Positions 47,234 through 58,648 of a DNA stretch of 64,000 bases are shown here, piece after piece. The position numbers and the translations under genes were made by a program. This stretch comes from Pseudomonas sp. IAC-BECa141 (lineage in GTDB: Bacteria > Pseudomonadota > Gammaproteobacteria > Pseudomonadales > Pseudomonadaceae), in the NCBI RefSeq assembly GCF_020544405.1, contig NZ_CP065410.1, positions 4,712,001 to 4,776,000 of the forward strand, given 5' to 3'. The stretch's first letter is position 1. The number at the start of each line of letters is the position of its first letter. The notes beneath the pieces were generated by a model that saw nothing but the letters and a program-made list of their open reading frames with translations, did not search any database and had not been told where the DNA came from.

Positions 47234-47722
47234 ATGTCGAAACACCTGCTCACTCCCCAGGGCGATTTCCCCACCGTCGGCCTGGGTCGTCGTCTGGCAG
47301 CGATGTTCTATGACTTTCTATTGTGCACCGCCCTGCTGATCGTGACGGGTGGCGTCTACAAGATGATTCAGGCGGCAATCATCGGCGAGGAGCGTCTGCG
47401 GGTTCTGACTGACGCCGGGCAGCTGGATGGCGATCCGCTGTATTCCACAGTGCTGCTGCTGGTGCTGTTCGGCTTCTTCGCCAAGTTCTGGACTCACGCC
47501 GGGCAGACCCTGGGCATGCAGGTCTGGGGCATTCGCGTGCAGAACGCTGATGGCACTGCGATCAGCCTGTGGCAGGCGTTGCTGCGGTTCATGGTATCGA
47601 TTGCGTCGTGGCTGTGCCTGGGCCTTGGGTTCTTCTGGTCGCTGTTCGACAAACAGAAACGCACCTGGCATGACATCTACTCCGACACGCAGCTCGTGCG
47701 AATCCCGAAAAAGACCAAATAA
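47234..47722 (+). CDS. RDD family inner-membrane protein
   Basis: A 162-residue protein with the RDD-family start VGLGRRLAAMFYDFLLCTAL (the Arg and Asp of the motif) and further membrane segments LYSTVLLLVLFGFFAKFW and MVSIASWLCLGLGFFWSLF. It ends in a basic tail RIPKKTK. Members are thought to be membrane transport-related, but no function is proven for this one. Flanked by terminators on both sides, so it is its own transcription unit. Confidence 0.88.
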   Translation: MSKHLLTPQGDFPTVGLGRRLAAMFYDFLLCTALLIVTGGVYKMIQAAIIGEERLRVLTDAGQLDGDPLYSTVLLLVLFGFFAKFWTHAGQTLGMQVWGIRVQNADGTAISLWQALLRFMVSIASWLCLGLGFFWSLFDKQKRTWHDIYSDTQLVRIPKKTK

Positions 47723-47734
47723 TCCTCCAGATGC

Positions 47735-47766
47735 AAAAACGCCCCGATCCAATCGGGGCGTTTTTG
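47735..47766. terminator. Bidirectional terminator between the RDD gene and nadA
   Basis: ACGCCCCGAT (47739-47748) and ATCGGGGCGT (47752-47761) with A run to the left and TTTTTG to the right. Serves both convergent genes. Confidence 0.93.
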
Positions 47767-47780
47767 TTTGCAGCTCAGAG

Positions 47781-48839
47781 TCAGGCGTTGCCGGCCAGCT
47801 TCATCCGCGCAGCCTGAGTGAAATCGAGCATGCGCTTGAGCGGGCGGATCGCCTGTGGGATCAGGGCCGGGTCGACGAAGATCTCGTTCGAGCCTTCCTT
47901 CAGGCACTTGAGGGTACGCTCAAGGGTGTTCATGGCCATCCACGGGCAATGTGCGCAACTGCGGCACGCCGCGCCGTTACCGGCGGTTGGCGCTTCGATG
48001 AAGACCTTGTCAGGGCACAGCTGCTGCATCTTGTAGAAGATGCCGCGATCGGTGGCGACGATCAGGGTCTTGTTCGGCAGCGATTGAGCGGCGGCGATGA
48101 GCTGGCTGGTGGAGCCGACGGCGTCCGCCAGTTCGATCACCGAGGTCGGCGACTCCGGGTGCACCAGAATGGCAGCGTCCGGGTACAGCGCCTTCATGTC
48201 TTCCAGCTGCTTGGACTTGAACTCTTCGTGGACGATGCAGGCACCGTCCCACAGCAGCATGTCGGCGCCGGTCTGACGCTGGATATAGGTGCCCAGGTGC
48301 TTGTCCGGGCCCCAGATAATGGTTTCGCCGTTATCCATCAGGCTTTCGACGATTTCCAGTGCGCAGCTGGAGGTCACTACCCAATCGGCCCGGGCTTTGA
48401 CGGCAGCCGAGGTGTTGGCATACACCACCACGGTGCGTTCCGGATGCTGATCGCAGAACGCCGAGAACTCGTCCACCGGGCAACCCAGATCCAGCGAGCA
48501 GGTCGCTTCCAGGGTCGGCATCAGCACGCGTTTTTCAGGGTTGAGAATCTTCGCGGTCTCACCCATGAATTTCACGCCGGCGACCACCACGGTCTTGGCC
48601 GGATGGGCGTTGCCGAAGCGGGCCATTTCCAGGGAGTCAGAAACGCAACCGCCGGTTTCTTCGGCGAGGGCCTGGATGATCGGATCGCAATAAAAGTGGG
48701 CAACCAGCACCGCGTCCTGAGCCTTGAGCTCGGCGGCGATGGCGGAACGGTAATAGGCCTCTTCCTCGGCCGTCAGCGGCTTGGGCTGCTTGGCGTCGAG
48801 GTGGGCTTGTACCAGAAGGCGTTCGGAAATCTGCGTCAT
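47781..48839 (-). CDS. nadA: Quinolinate synthase
   Basis: A 352-residue 4Fe-4S enzyme condensing iminoaspartate with dihydroxyacetone phosphate to quinolinate for NAD synthesis. Cluster cysteines are candidates in [20 protein letters not shown] and [28 protein letters not shown] and [15 protein letters not shown] are family motifs. The frame is open 33 codons upstream, but the ATG at 48839 gives the standard MTQISERLL start. Single gene, with tRNA-Lys upstream. Confidence 0.95.
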   Translation of the reverse strand: MTQISERLLVQAHLDAKQPKPLTAEEEAYYRSAIAAELKAQDAVLVAHFYCDPIIQALAEETGGCVSDSLEMARFGNAHPAKTVVVAGVKFMGETAKILNPEKRVLMPTLEATCSLDLGCPVDEFSAFCDQHPERTVVVYANTSAAVKARADWVVTSSCALEIVESLMDNGETIIWGPDKHLGTYIQRQTGADMLLWDGACIVHEEFKSKQLEDMKALYPDAAILVHPESPTSVIELADAVGSTSQLIAAAQSLPNKTLIVATDRGIFYKMQQLCPDKVFIEAPTAGNGAACRSCAHCPWMAMNTLERTLKCLKEGSNEIFVDPALIPQAIRPLKRMLDFTQAARMKLAGNA

Positions 48840-49110
48840 GTTCGCAAGACCTGCAGGCGCATTCGCGCGAAAGTCGAGTATACACCCGGCTCCGGACCGC
48901 TTGAGGGTACCGCCGGGAAAGTGAGTATTATCAGGCACGGACAGCGTTGGAGCTGCGCAAGGCTACAGAATATCCCGGTGATACAAAAGATGATTCTGAC
49001 CTGCGTCACGGCGGGAAGAAACGAAGGGTCGGATGCCTGAATCGCAGGCAAAAAAAAATCCGGAAATCCTCACTTTCGTGGGCCTTCCAGACTTTTAAAA
49101 ACAGCAAAAA

Positions 49111-49186
49111 TGGTGGGTCGTGTGGGATTCGAACCTACGACCAATTGGTTAAAAGCCAACTGCTCTACCAACTGAGCTAACGACCC
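49111..49186 (-). tRNA. tRNA-Lys (UUU)
   Basis: The minus strand gives GGGTCGTTAGCTCAGTTGG for the acceptor and D arms, anticodon loop CTTTTAA with UUU, and GGTTCGAATCC for the T arm, ending CCA, 76 bases in all. The acceptor stem GGGTCGT/ACGACCC pairs fully and CCA is encoded. Confidence 0.97.
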
Positions 49187-49249
49187 GCTGTGTGGTGGCG
49201 CGTATAATACTGATTTTTAAGGACTATTCAACACCTAATTTGAAAAAAA

Positions 49250-49942
49250 TCAAAAATAAGGTGTCGGGTCGCTGATTCCGGCCGCCGCGAAGCCTTCTGC
49301 ACGCAGTCGGCAGCTGTCGCATTTGCCACAAGCGCGGCCGTCATCGTCGGCCTGATAGCAGGAAACGGTCAGCGCGTAATCGACGCCCAGCTTCACGCCA
49401 GCCTGGACGATCTGCGCCTTGCTCAGGTTCTGCAGTGGTGCCTGGATGCGGAAACCATTGCCTTCCACACCAGCCTTGGTCGCCAGATTGGCCATGCGCT
49501 CAAACGACTCGATGAACTCGGGACGGCAATCCGGGTATCCGGAGTAATCCACTGCGTTGACGCCGATAAAGATGTCACTGGCGCCGAGCACTTCAGCCCA
49601 GCCCAAGGCCAGCGAAAGGAAAACCGTGTTGCGCGCCGGCACGTAGGTCACCGGAATGCCTTCGCCCAACTCTTCCGGAATATCGATGCTGGTGTCGGTC
49701 AAGGCCGACCCCCCCATGCCATTCAGGTTCAGGCCGATCACCTTGTGCTCGACCACACCCAGATCGCGAGCAACGCGAGCAGCAGCATGCAGTTCAGCGT
49801 GGGAACGCTGACCGTAATCGAAACTCATGGTGTAGCAGGCGTAGCCTTCAGCGCGCGCCATCGCCACGACCGTGGCCGAGTCCAGCCCACCCGAAAGCAG
49901 GATTACCGCACGTTTTTGGCTAGTATTCAGTTGTTCAGTCAT
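49250..49942 (-). CDS. queC: 7-cyano-7-deazaguanine synthase
   Basis: A 230-residue PP-loop ATPase making preQ0 from carboxy-deazaguanine in queuosine synthesis. [10 protein letters not shown] (17-26) is the PP loop; [13 protein letters not shown] and [13 protein letters not shown] follow; the zinc site is in [18 protein letters not shown]. The ATG at 49942 begins 1 base after the queE stop, so translation is coupled. The longer upstream frame overlaps queE. Confidence 0.95.
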   Translation of the reverse strand: MTEQLNTSQKRAVILLSGGLDSATVVAMARAEGYACYTMSFDYGQRSHAELHAAARVARDLGVVEHKVIGLNLNGMGGSALTDTSIDIPEELGEGIPVTYVPARNTVFLSLALGWAEVLGASDIFIGVNAVDYSGYPDCRPEFIESFERMANLATKAGVEGNGFRIQAPLQNLSKAQIVQAGVKLGVDYALTVSCYQADDDGRACGKCDSCRLRAEGFAAAGISDPTPYF

Positions 49943-49943
49943 C

Positions 49944-50591
49944 TCAGCGCCCCGGCTCATCATTCCATAGATATTTATGCAGCTGCAGTTGCAGGCGCAC
50001 TGGCAGGTTATCCGCCACCACCCAGTCCGCCAGATCCCGAGCATTCAGGTCGTGGTGACTTGGGGAAAACAGCACTTCACCTGCACGTCGCTCGAGACCG
50101 TACTGGATCAGCTTCGATACCGCCCAGTCATAGTCCTCCCGCGAGCAGATGACAAACTTCACCTGATCGTTGGGCGTCAGCAGTTCGATGTTCTCGTAAC
50201 GGTTGCGATGGGCTTCTTTGGAGTCAGGCGTCTTCAGGTCGACCACCCGACTGACCCGCGGATCGACCGCCGAGATGTCGAGGGCGCCGCTGGTTTCCAG
50301 CGAGACTTCGTAGCCGGCATCGGACAATTGCTTGAGCAAAGGGATGGCGTTGGGCTGAGCCAGCGGCTCACCGCCAGTGACACAGACGTAGCGCGGGCGA
50401 AAGCCGGCCACTTGCTCGAGGATGTCGTCGAGGGTGCGGATCGTGCCACCGCTGAATGCGTAGGCGCTGTCGCAGTATTGGCAACGCAATGGGCAACCGG
50501 TCAGGCGCACAAAAACCGTGGGCAGCCCGGCAGTCCGCGTTTCCCCCTGCAACGAGTAGAAAACTTCGGTGATTCTCAATGTGTCTTGCAT
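49944..50591 (-). CDS. queE: 7-carboxy-7-deazaguanine synthase (radical SAM)
   Basis: A 215-residue radical SAM enzyme of the queuosine pathway. The cluster motif [11 protein letters not shown] gives Cys33, Cys37 and Cys40; [20 protein letters not shown] and [10 protein letters not shown] are QueE motifs. I start at the ATG at 50591; a GTG three codons earlier is equally in frame. Paired with queC. Confidence 0.94.
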   Translation of the reverse strand: MQDTLRITEVFYSLQGETRTAGLPTVFVRLTGCPLRCQYCDSAYAFSGGTIRTLDDILEQVAGFRPRYVCVTGGEPLAQPNAIPLLKQLSDAGYEVSLETSGALDISAVDPRVSRVVDLKTPDSKEAHRNRYENIELLTPNDQVKFVICSREDYDWAVSKLIQYGLERRAGEVLFSPSHHDLNARDLADWVVADNLPVRLQLQLHKYLWNDEPGR

Positions 50592-50708
50592 AGTCGCCAC
50601 GGGCGTAACAGCTAAACAGGCTGTCCGCCTCCGTCAGGCACTTCAGGCAACCCCGCCAACGCGTAGATCACCAGAAGCGTGTTTCATAAAAGGGCGTGAA
50701 TTCTAACG

Positions 50709-50734
50709 AAAAAACCCGCGACAAGCGCGGGTTT
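50709..50734 (-). terminator. Terminator of the Tol-Pal operon
   Basis: ACCCGCG-ACAA-GCGCGGGT with an A run to its left, which is a T run on the minus-strand transcript. It lies 23 bp past the cpoB stop. Confidence 0.88.
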
Positions 50735-50756
50735 CTTCCAAACGGGTCAAACGCTG

Positions 50757-51596
50757 TTACATGCGTTGCAAGTCGCGCTGGGCCAACTGAGCGGCGGATG
50801 TGCCCGGATACTGGGCCACCACCTGCTGCAGAATGCCTTTGACCTTGTCGGTATGACCGAGGCGGCGTTCTACGTCAGCCAGCTTGTACAGCGAATCCGG
50901 CACTTTGGCGTGCTTGGGATACAGCTGCGAAACCTTGGCGAAAGCTTGACCTGCGCCTTGCAGATCCCCCTTGGCCAGGTTCACTTCACCCAGCCAGTAC
51001 TGGGCGTTGCCCGCGTATTGGCTGTTCGGGTACTTACGCAGGAAAGCGGCAAACGCCTGGCTGGCCTTGTCGAAATCCTTGGCCTTGATCAGGTCGAAAG
51101 CTGCATCGTAATACAGCTTTTCCTTGGCCGGATCAGCCGGTTCGCCACCCGCAGCAGGTGCCTGGGCGGCAGCAGCGGCCCCGGCTCCAGCGGCGGCACC
51201 GGCAGCAGCACTTGCATCGCCACCGGCAGAAGAATTCTCGGGATTCGCGGCAGGTGCAACGCCGGACCCTATGCGCCGATCGAGATCCTGGTATCGCTCC
51301 AGGGATTCCTGTTTCATGCGCGAAACCTGGTTCTGCAGTTCTTCGATCACGCCTTGCTGGCGCGACAGTTGATCCTGCATTTGTTGCAGTTGGTTGAACA
51401 GCATGCCTTGTGCCGAGGCAGGGGCCGAAGCCGCTCCCCCGGCATAGGCGCCGTTCGTACCGTAACCTGCAGGCGGATAACTGCTCCCGCTATTGTTATA
51501 ACCGGAGTTGTCATCGACCACAGGAACCGCAGCCCACGCCGCAAGCGGCGCGAGGCTGAGAGCCAGAACAGTTACAGCACGACGGCACGTTCGCAT
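50757..51596 (-). CDS. cpoB: Cell division coordinator CpoB (YbgF), periplasmic TPR protein
   Basis: A 279-residue periplasmic protein linking Tol-Pal action with septal peptidoglycan synthesis. The signal peptide ends near PLAAWA (residue 22); a trimerising coiled coil follows (LFNQLQQMQDQLSRQQGVIE region, about 66-95); then an Ala/Gly-rich linker and C-terminal TPR repeats (YDAAFDLIKAKDFDKASQAF onward). It follows pal by 6 bp, the usual last gene of the operon. Confidence 0.94.
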   Translation of the reverse strand: MRTCRRAVTVLALSLAPLAAWAAVPVVDDNSGYNNSGSSYPPAGYGTNGAYAGGAASAPASAQGMLFNQLQQMQDQLSRQQGVIEELQNQVSRMKQESLERYQDLDRRIGSGVAPAANPENSSAGGDASAAAGAAAGAGAAAAAQAPAAGGEPADPAKEKLYYDAAFDLIKAKDFDKASQAFAAFLRKYPNSQYAGNAQYWLGEVNLAKGDLQGAGQAFAKVSQLYPKHAKVPDSLYKLADVERRLGHTDKVKGILQQVVAQYPGTSAAQLAQRDLQRM

Positions 51597-51602
51597 ATCG
51601 AA

Positions 51603-52100
51603 TTACTTACGCAGTTCGACGCGACGGTTTTGAGCCCAGGACTGCTCGTCGTTGCCGGTAGCAACTGGACGCTCTTCGCCGTAGGAAACCAGTTCCAGCT
51701 GAGCTGGGGAAACACCTTGCAGTACCAGGTAGCGCTGAACGGCTTTCGCACGACGCTCGCCCAGTGCCATGTTGTACTCACGAGTACCACGTTCGTCGGT
51801 GTTGCCTTCCAGAACAACGCGAGCGCCGTTTGCTTTCAGGTCTTTGGCGTGAACGTCCAGAGCGCGCATGGCTTCTGGCTTCAGGTCCGAGCTGTCGTAT
51901 TCGAAGTAGAAGGTGGTGATTGCGCGCAGAGCAGCTTCTTCGCTCAGGGAACCGTCAACTGCACCAGTGTTTGCGCCGTAACCAGCGTTTGGATCAACAG
52001 CGCCTTCACCGGCGTTGTCGCCGCCTTTGGACGAGCAACCTACAGCTACAGCCATGGCCAGAGCCAGCGCAGCAAATTTACCAAACTTCAGCATTTCCAT
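51603..52100 (-). CDS. pal: Peptidoglycan-associated lipoprotein Pal (OprL)
   Basis: A 165-residue outer-membrane lipoprotein. The signal peptide ends with lipobox AVGC (Cys22). The OmpA-like domain carries [33 protein letters not shown] and [10 protein letters not shown], which bind peptidoglycan. It partners TolB and is kept at the septum by the TolQRA motor. Located 52 bp downstream of tolB. Sequence closely follows P. aeruginosa OprL. Confidence 0.97.
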   Translation of the reverse strand: MEMLKFGKFAALALAMAVAVGCSSKGGDNAGEGAVDPNAGYGANTGAVDGSLSEEAALRAITTFYFEYDSSDLKPEAMRALDVHAKDLKANGARVVLEGNTDERGTREYNMALGERRAKAVQRYLVLQGVSPAQLELVSYGEERPVATGNDEQSWAQNRRVELRK

Positions 52101-52152
52101 CGTGAAACTCCTAATGAACCCCAGTGTGTTAAGTAAAACGTAAAGCGCCGCG

Positions 52153-53454
52153 TCAGTTCAGGTAAGGGGACCAGGACGGTTCTCTGACTTCGCCTTGAGC
52201 GGTAGGAAGCGGGAGCCTCACGCGTCCATTAATGGACACGAGCATCAAGACTCCCCGGCCCTGCTGGCGGGTGGCGTAGATTACCATGGTGCCGTTGGGC
52301 GCAACAGTAGGCGACTCGTCCAGAGTGCTATCAGTGAGGATTTTTACACTTCCGCGCTGCAAATCCTGGGCCGCCACTTTGAAATTGGTGAAACCGTCCT
52401 GACGATGGATCATCACCAGGGTCTTTTCATCTGCCGAAAGCTTGGGGTTGGCGTTGTAGTTGCCCACGAACGTCACGCGCTCGGCACCGCCGCCACCGGC
52501 GCTGGTCTTGTAGATCTGCGGCTTGCCGCCACGGTCGGAGGTGAAGTAGATGGTCGAGCCATCCTTGCCCCAGTACGGTTCGGTGTTGATGCCAGGACCT
52601 GCGGTCACGCGGGTGATCTGACGCGAACCGAGGTTCATCACGTAGATGTCCGGGTTACCGTCCTTCGACAATACGAACGCCAGGCGATTGCCGTCCGGCG
52701 ACCAGGCTGGCGCGCCGTTCAGGCCTTCGAAGTTGGTGATCTGCTCGCGGCGACCGGTGTCGATGTTCTGCATGAAGATGCGCGGACGCTTCTGCTCGAA
52801 CGACACGTAGGCGATACGCTTGCCGTCCGGTGCAAAACGCGGCGACAGGATCGGCTCACGCGATTGCAGCAAGGTCACGGCGCGGGCGCCGTCATAGTCC
52901 GAGCGCTGCAGGGTGTAACGGGTGTTCTTCTCGGAGAAACGCTCGGCTGTGACGTACAGCAGGCGAGTCGAGAATGCACCTTTAATGCCGGTCAGTTTTT
53001 CGAAGGACTGATCGGAGATGTAGTGCGCCATGTCGCGCAGCTGTTCGGTGGTGCCGGACACACTGCCGTCAGCCACTTTCTGCTCGGTGGCGACGTTGAA
53101 CAAAGCCCACTGCACCTGCAGACGGCCGCCGGCCGGCACGATGCTGCCGACCATCATGTATTGCGCGCCCACCGCCTTCCAGTCGCGGAAGATGATTTCG
53201 CTCGGCTGGCTTGGCTGGCTGATCATGTTTTGCTTCGGAATCGGCGAGTAGTAGCCCGAGTTGCGCAAATCGTTACCAATGATTTCAGCCATGTCATCCG
53301 GCAGGACGGCACCGCCCTGGAAACCGAACGGCACGACGGCGATCGGAGTCGCCCGATCGCTGCCGCTGGTGACCAGAATGTTCTTTTCATCCGCCATCGC
53401 GATCCCTGCCATGCAGCAGATCACGACCAGCATTCCTCGAAGAAGGTTTCTCAC
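52153..53454 (-). CDS. tolB: Tol-Pal periplasmic protein TolB
   Basis: A 433-residue periplasmic beta-propeller. The signal peptide ([18 protein letters not shown]) precedes [20 protein letters not shown]; repeated propeller blades include [32 protein letters not shown] and [14 protein letters not shown]. It connects Pal with TolA. The start is GTG at 53454, overlapping the tolA stop by 4 bases. Confidence 0.97.
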   Translation of the reverse strand: MRNLLRGMLVVICCMAGIAMADEKNILVTSGSDRATPIAVVPFGFQGGAVLPDDMAEIIGNDLRNSGYYSPIPKQNMISQPSQPSEIIFRDWKAVGAQYMMVGSIVPAGGRLQVQWALFNVATEQKVADGSVSGTTEQLRDMAHYISDQSFEKLTGIKGAFSTRLLYVTAERFSEKNTRYTLQRSDYDGARAVTLLQSREPILSPRFAPDGKRIAYVSFEQKRPRIFMQNIDTGRREQITNFEGLNGAPAWSPDGNRLAFVLSKDGNPDIYVMNLGSRQITRVTAGPGINTEPYWGKDGSTIYFTSDRGGKPQIYKTSAGGGGAERVTFVGNYNANPKLSADEKTLVMIHRQDGFTNFKVAAQDLQRGSVKILTDSTLDESPTVAPNGTMVIYATRQQGRGVLMLVSINGRVRLPLPTAQGEVREPSWSPYLN

Positions 53455-54530
53455 AAGGCTAGATCCTCAGGTGTGAATGTCATCTTGAATGAACGATACG
53501 GAGCGAAATCGCTCGGCTTCATTCCCTGCATTTCCGTCAAACGTCCAATATTCTTGACCGCTGCCACTGCAGACGCATCGAACGGACCGTCGCCACTGGA
53601 CTTCGCCACGCTGACCGAAGTCACCGTACCGTCCGGCAACATGCCGATCTGCAGCACAACCGTCATGCCTTTGCGTGCCGAAGGTGGACGTGCCCAGCCT
53701 TCCGCTGCCCGCGCACGAATCAGGTCATCGAAACTGCCCGCGACTTCATCGCCCTGCTCATCGGCCAAAGCCTGCTGGCGCTGCGGCGTGTCGGAAAGCA
53801 AATCTGCCAGGGCCTGAGCCTTTTTGTCTTCAGCGGATTTACGTGCCGCTTCCTGCGCTTTCTTCTTCGCAGCATCGGCAGCAGCTTTCTTCTTCGCGTC
53901 TTCGGCGACTTTCTTCTTCGCCTCTTCAGCTTCAGCTTTCTTCTTGGCGTCTTCGGCGGCTTTCTTTTTCGCGTCTTCGACGATCTTCTTCTTGGCTTCT
54001 TCAGCGGCCGCTTTCTTGGCCTCTTCTTCAGCAGCCTTCTTGGCTTCTTCTTCGGCTTTCTTCTTGGCTATATCAGCCAATTGTTTCTCTTCTGCCTTCT
54101 TGGCTTCGGCGGCTTTCTTCGCGTCTTCGGCTTTCTTGGCTTCATCAGCCTTCTTCGCCTCGTTCGCTTTCTTCGCCTCATCGGCCTTCTTGGCTTCCTC
54201 GGCCTTTTGAGCCGCTTCTTCTTTCTTTTGTTCCGCAGCTTTCACCGCTTCCTGCTCGACCTTTTTCTGCTCCATCTGCTCGACTTCGGTCTGGCGCGCG
54301 GCGGATTTCTTCGCCTCACCCGCAATCTTCTGATTGGTCTGGGTGGTCGCCTGACTTTTCGATTTCAGCTGGTACAGGGTCGCCTGGACAATCGGCTTGG
54401 CCGGCGGCAGCTCAGGCGTCATGGCGAAACTGACAAACAGCATGCCGAACACCAGCACGTGCAAGCCAATCGCCCAGACGCTGGGCCAGAAGTAGCTTTC
54501 CGAGGCGGACGGCTCTCGCTGTTGCTGCAT
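53451..54530 (-). CDS. tolA: TolA, inner-membrane-anchored spanning protein
   Basis: A 359-residue protein: membrane anchor [20 protein letters not shown] (about 16-35), a long helical domain II (about 60-255) made of [13 protein letters not shown]-type repeats, and a globular domain III ending EDLAL that binds TolB. Domain III contains [20 protein letters not shown]. Its ATG overlaps the tolR stop by 1 base (TGATG). Energised by TolQR. Confidence 0.96.
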   Translation of the reverse strand: MQQQREPSASESYFWPSVWAIGLHVLVFGMLFVSFAMTPELPPAKPIVQATLYQLKSKSQATTQTNQKIAGEAKKSAARQTEVEQMEQKKVEQEAVKAAEQKKEEAAQKAEEAKKADEAKKANEAKKADEAKKAEDAKKAAEAKKAEEKQLADIAKKKAEEEAKKAAEEEAKKAAAEEAKKKIVEDAKKKAAEDAKKKAEAEEAKKKVAEDAKKKAAADAAKKKAQEAARKSAEDKKAQALADLLSDTPQRQQALADEQGDEVAGSFDDLIRARAAEGWARPPSARKGMTVVLQIGMLPDGTVTSVSVAKSSGDGPFDASAVAAVKNIGRLTEMQGMKPSDFAPYRSFKMTFTPEDLAL

Positions 54531-54991
54531 CAGGGCGCCTCGGTGATCAAGCCAACGTTACCGACCCCGGCTTTCTGCAACCCGCCCATGGCGCCCATGA
54601 CGGAGCCATAATCGACGGACTTGTCGCCACGGATGAAGACCTGGGTACGCTTGCCGCCTTCAGTGCCGGCGCGAATGATCTTGGTCACCGCGTCGGTCAT
54701 CTGTGGCAGGGTCATGGCCCGGTCCTGTTGCTTCTCGGTGTCGACTTCGCTGCCAAGGTTCCAGTAGTAGGTCTTGTCAGCCTTGATCGAAATGGTCAGC
54801 ACCTGGGTGTTGTTGTCCTGCGGCAAGGCTTCGCTGGAAACCTTGGGCAGATCCACCTTCACGCCCTGATTGAGCATCGGCGCAGTCACCATGAAGATGA
54901 CCAGCAGCACCAGCATCACGTCGATGTAAGGCACTACGTTCATCTCGGCGACCGGCTTGCGCTTGTGTCGGGCTCGAGTGATTAAAGCCAT
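54530..54991 (-). CDS. tolR: TolR, proton-motive-force coupled motor component
   Basis: A 153-residue ExbD/TolR protein with a single membrane helix. Asp24 in VVPYIDVMLVLLVIFMV is the proton-carrying residue. The periplasmic domain includes VKVDLPKVSSEALP and VFIRGDKSVDYGSVM. It sits 14 bp after tolQ and partners TolQ and TolA. Confidence 0.96.
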   Translation of the reverse strand: MALITRARHKRKPVAEMNVVPYIDVMLVLLVIFMVTAPMLNQGVKVDLPKVSSEALPQDNNTQVLTISIKADKTYYWNLGSEVDTEKQQDRAMTLPQMTDAVTKIIRAGTEGGKRTQVFIRGDKSVDYGSVMGAMGGLQKAGVGNVGLITEAP

Positions 54992-55005
54992 CGGGAAATA
55001 CCTGC

Positions 55006-55701
55006 TTATTCTTCGCTGGTGTGCACTTTGCGGTGCAGGATCGCCTGGAATTCATCGGCGAAGGTGTAGTAGCGGCTCAGCAAGGTTTCGCTGCGGGCAG
55101 AGAAACGGTTGTAAGCGATAACGGCCGGGATTGCGGCGAACAGACCGATCGCAGTGGCGATCAGGGCTTCGGCGATGCCGGGTGCCACAGTGGCCAGGGT
55201 GGCCTGTTGTGCGCTGGCCAGACCACGGAAGGAGTTCATGATCCCCCAGACGGTACCGAACAGACCGATGTACGGACTGACGGAACCCACGGTAGCGAGG
55301 AACGGCAGGCTCTGCTCGAGCTTTTCTTCTTCGCGGGAGATGGCGACCCGCATGGCACGGGCCACACCTTCCATCACCGCTTCAGGATCGACACCTGGCT
55401 GCTGACGCAGACGGGAAAACTCCTTGAAGCCGGCGCGGAAGATCTGCTCGACGCCCGAATCCGGATCCGGGTTGCTGCCGGCCTGACGATAGAGCTTGGA
55501 CAGGTCGATACCCGACCAGAAGCGCTCCTCGAAGCTCTCCAGGGCGCGTCGACCGGCGCGCAGCAGATTGCTGCGCTGAAAGATCATGATCCATGAGGTC
55601 ACCGATGCGGCCACCAGGGTCAACATTACCAACTGCACCACGATGCTGGCATTGCTGACCAGGCTCCACATGGAGGAATGGTCGACGACGTTAGCTTCCA
55701 C
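55006..55701 (-). CDS. tolQ: TolQ, proton channel component
   Basis: A 231-residue ExbB/TolQ/MotA-type protein with three membrane helices: around [40 protein letters not shown] and [20 protein letters not shown]. The start is GTG at 55701 with GGAG 8 bases upstream, overlapping the ybgC end by 11 bp. Confidence 0.95.
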   Translation of the reverse strand: MEANVVDHSSMWSLVSNASIVVQLVMLTLVAASVTSWIMIFQRSNLLRAGRRALESFEERFWSGIDLSKLYRQAGSNPDPDSGVEQIFRAGFKEFSRLRQQPGVDPEAVMEGVARAMRVAISREEEKLEQSLPFLATVGSVSPYIGLFGTVWGIMNSFRGLASAQQATLATVAPGIAEALIATAIGLFAAIPAVIAYNRFSARSETLLSRYYTFADEFQAILHRKVHTSEE

Positions 55702-56158
55702 GCTTTATCTCCTGCTTTGAGTGTGTACCCGTGCCGACCGCGTCGGCAAAGGCCGCACGCAGGTCTTCGGGAAGGGCCCGGGGTTTCAAACTGTTAGTGC
55801 GCACACAGGCCACCAGAAACTGCCCTTCGCAGAGCAGCACATTATCCGTTGCCCGCCTGACCTGCTGTCGAAAGCGCAGGCTGGCACGGTTCAATTCGAT
55901 TACATCAGCGCTTACCAGAAGCTCGTCGTCCAGTCGCGCCGGCGCGTGATAACGCGCTTCGCTGGAATGCACGACGAACAACAGGTCCTCCCCTGCCAGC
56001 GCCGACTGGGCAAAGCCCAGCTCCCGGAGCCGCTCGGTTCGAGCCCGTTCCATAAACTTGAGGTAATTAACGTAATACACGATGCCGCCCGCATCGGTGT
56101 CCTCGTAATAAACGCGACAACGATGTGCGAACGGCTCAAGCCCGTTTTGCGCGCGCAT
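55691..56158 (-). CDS. ybgC: Acyl-CoA thioesterase YbgC
   Basis: A 155-residue hotdog-fold thioesterase. Asp22 in [19 protein letters not shown] is the catalytic residue. First gene of the ybgC-tolQRAB-pal-cpoB operon. The function in the Tol operon is linked to lipid metabolism in other species but not defined. The ATG at 56158 lies 127 bp from ruvB. Confidence 0.94.
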   Translation of the reverse strand: MRAQNGLEPFAHRCRVYYEDTDAGGIVYYVNYLKFMERARTERLRELGFAQSALAGEDLLFVVHSSEARYHAPARLDDELLVSADVIELNRASLRFRQQVRRATDNVLLCEGQFLVACVRTNSLKPRALPEDLRAAFADAVGTGTHSKQEIKRGS

Positions 56159-56285
56159 ACTCTAGTGCTTACTCCTCGGGTTGCCAATCCGGCCAGGCAA
56201 CTGTTTTTCAATGTTCAAAGGCTTTACCGCAAAAGTACCGTCCTGAGACAGTACAAACGCTGAATAAATCGCCATTAAATGTGTA

Positions 56286-57347
56286 TCAATCGTCCACGGC
56301 ATCAAGAAACTCGTCTGCCACGGGCATTTCGCCCATTCGTGTCGGAATGTTTAAACCAAAATGCAGGTACGCGTGGCGAGTAACCACCCTGCCGCGCGGC
56401 GTCCGCATGATGTACCCCTGCTGAATGAGGTACGGCTCGAGCACGTCCTCGATGGTGTGGCGTTCTTCACTGATCGCCGCCGCCAGACTGTCGATGCCCA
56501 CCGGGCCGCCATCGAACTTTTCGATCATGGTCAACAGCAGACGCCGGTCCTGATGATCGAAACCGTGCTCGTCGACATCCAGCAGGTTCAGCGCCAGATC
56601 CGCGACGGACTTGGTGATGTGCCCCTTGGCCCGGACTTCGGCGAAATCCCGCACCCGGCGCAACAATCGGTTGGCGATTCGCGGCGTGCCCCGAGCGCGG
56701 CGAGCGATCTCGAAAGACCCTTCCGGATCCAGCGGCAGACCGAGAATGCTCGCCGAACGGCTGACAATCGTCGCCAGATCAGCTGTGCTGTAGAACTCGA
56801 GGCGCTGGACGATGCCGAAACGGTCGCGCAACGGGTTGGTCAGCATACCTGCCCGCGTGGTTGCACCGACCAGGGTGAACGGCGGCAGATCGAGTTTGAT
56901 CGAACGCGCCGCCGGCCCTTCACCGATCATGATATCGAGCTGGAAATCTTCCATGGCCGGGTACAGCACTTCTTCAACAATCGGCGACAGACGATGGATT
57001 TCATCGATGAACAGCACATCGTGCGGTTCAAGATTGGTCAACAGCGCCGCCAGGTCCCCCGGACGCTCAAGCACCGGACCGGAAGTGCTCTTGATCGATA
57101 CGCCCATTTCCTCGGCGATGATGTTCGCCAGGGTGGTTTTACCCAGCCCCGGCGGACCGAAGATCAGGGTGTGGTCGAGGGATTCGCTACGACCACGAGC
57201 GGCCTGGATAAACAGTTCCATCTGCTCGCGAACGGTCGGCTGGCCGATGTATTCGGCCAGACTGACGGGACGTATCGCCCGATCCTGGACTTCTTCGCGC
57301 TCACGCGGACTGTGCGTGGCGGCGATCAGACGATCAGCTTCAATCAC
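56286..57347 (-). CDS. ruvB: Holliday junction branch-migration ATPase RuvB
   Basis: A 353-residue AAA+ motor. Walker [14 protein letters not shown] (63-75), Walker [12 protein letters not shown] and sensor [10 protein letters not shown] are seen, with a C-terminal winged helix ([18 protein letters not shown]). GTG start at 57347, separated from the ruvA stop codon by no bases. Works with RuvA and RuvC in recombination repair. Confidence 0.97.
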   Translation of the reverse strand: MIEADRLIAATHSPREREEVQDRAIRPVSLAEYIGQPTVREQMELFIQAARGRSESLDHTLIFGPPGLGKTTLANIIAEEMGVSIKSTSGPVLERPGDLAALLTNLEPHDVLFIDEIHRLSPIVEEVLYPAMEDFQLDIMIGEGPAARSIKLDLPPFTLVGATTRAGMLTNPLRDRFGIVQRLEFYSTADLATIVSRSASILGLPLDPEGSFEIARRARGTPRIANRLLRRVRDFAEVRAKGHITKSVADLALNLLDVDEHGFDHQDRRLLLTMIEKFDGGPVGIDSLAAAISEERHTIEDVLEPYLIQQGYIMRTPRGRVVTRHAYLHFGLNIPTRMGEMPVADEFLDAVDD

Positions 57348-57956
57348 TTAAATCATTCCCTTCAGGGCGCGTCGAATCATGTCTTCGCTGCTCAGGCCTT
57401 TCTCTTTGATTGCGGAAATCGCCTTGCTCGCTTCCTGTGGCTTGTAACCCAGAGAAATCAGCGCGCTGACCGCATCATTCTCGGCGGTATTGACCGGCGC
57501 CGGGCCGTCCGGCTGGTTCGGAACCAGCGCAAACATGGCCGGCGAGGTTTCCCAGGCCTTGAAGCGATCCTTGAGCTCGACCAGCAGACGCTCGGCGGTT
57601 TTCTTGCCCACGCCCGGCACCTTGGTCAGCGCCGAGGTGTCCTGGGACTGCACGCAGCGGATCAGCTCATCGACTTCCAGACTCGACATCAAGGCCAGGG
57701 CCAGTTTCGGCCCCACACCATTGAGACGGATCAACTCGCGAAAAAAGTCTCGCTCACGCTTGCCGGCAAAACCATAGAGTAACTGCGCGTCTTCGCGTAC
57801 GACCAAATGGGTGTGCAAGGTCAGCGGTTCACCGACCGACGGCAGACGATAAAGGGTGGTCATGGGCACTTCCAGCTCATACCCGAGGCCATTTACATCC
57901 AGAATCAGGTGCGGCGGCTGTTTCTCAGCCAGAGTGCCGCGCAAGCGTCCAATCAC
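57348..57956 (-). CDS. ruvA: Holliday junction DNA helicase RuvA
   Basis: A 202-residue junction-binding protein: OB fold ([20 protein letters not shown]), helix-hairpin-helix motifs ([29 protein letters not shown]) and a C-terminal domain ([16 protein letters not shown]) that contacts RuvB. GTG start at 57956. It lies 114 bp after ruvC. Confidence 0.97.
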   Translation of the reverse strand: MIGRLRGTLAEKQPPHLILDVNGLGYELEVPMTTLYRLPSVGEPLTLHTHLVVREDAQLLYGFAGKRERDFFRELIRLNGVGPKLALALMSSLEVDELIRCVQSQDTSALTKVPGVGKKTAERLLVELKDRFKAWETSPAMFALVPNQPDGPAPVNTAENDAVSALISLGYKPQEASKAISAIKEKGLSSEDMIRRALKGMI

Positions 57957-58070
57957 GTTTCAGATCCTTGAGCGTTGGCCAGCCGTGGGCTGGCGACCGA
58001 CAGAACATGGATTTACGGCCGACGACCCAGGCGCGAAATCCAAATTCCGTGAAATTGACTGCTGATGCTA

Positions 58071-58598
58071 TCAGAGACGCAGGCGCCCGCCACGACTGCG
58101 TGCCGTTCCCAGGCCGTGCGGCAACAGACTGGAGCGGGTGTGAGCGTGACAAATGGCGATGGCCAGGGCGTCCGATGCGTCGATTTGCGGTTTGCTGGTG
58201 AGCTTGAGCATATGCATGACCATCATCTGCACCTGCTCTTTATTGGCGGCGCCGGTGCCGACCACGGCCTGCTTGACCTGAGTAGCTGTGTACTCGGCAA
58301 TCTCCAGGCTCTCTTCGGCGCCGGCAACGATAGCGGCCCCACGGGCCTGCCCGAGCTTGAGCGCCGAATCGGCGTTTTTCGCCATGAACACCTTTTCGAT
58401 GCCCATGGTCACCGGGCCGTAGGTCTGAATGATTTCCCGCACGCCGCGATAGACGATCTGCAGGCGCTCGTGCAGCTCGCCGGCACCAGTGCGGATGCAA
58501 CCCGAGGCGACATAGATGCAACCGCCGCGTCCGGTATCGCGAACAATGCCGTAACCGGTAATGCGCGAACCGGGGTCGATACCAAGAATTAAAGTCAT
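58071..58598 (-). CDS. ruvC: Holliday junction resolvase RuvC
   Basis: A 175-residue endonuclease. Asp8 in [15 protein letters not shown], Glu in [16 protein letters not shown], and the C-terminal [14 protein letters not shown] pair of Asp residues form the metal site. The ATG at 58598 gives the standard start; 15 upstream codons are excluded. First of ruvC-ruvA-ruvB. Confidence 0.96.
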   Translation of the reverse strand: MTLILGIDPGSRITGYGIVRDTGRGGCIYVASGCIRTGAGELHERLQIVYRGVREIIQTYGPVTMGIEKVFMAKNADSALKLGQARGAAIVAGAEESLEIAEYTATQVKQAVVGTGAANKEQVQMMVMHMLKLTSKPQIDASDALAIAICHAHTRSSLLPHGLGTARSRGGRLRL

Positions 58599-58648
58599 AA
58601 CGCCTGCAGGTTCGGTAAAAGCACTGAATTCGAGATAACGCATAACAA

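Noticed and set aside
53825..54330. Repeat-rich stretch resembling a CRISPR or satellite
   Set aside because: It is the coding sequence of TolA domain II, where Lys/Ala/Glu codon repeats are normal.
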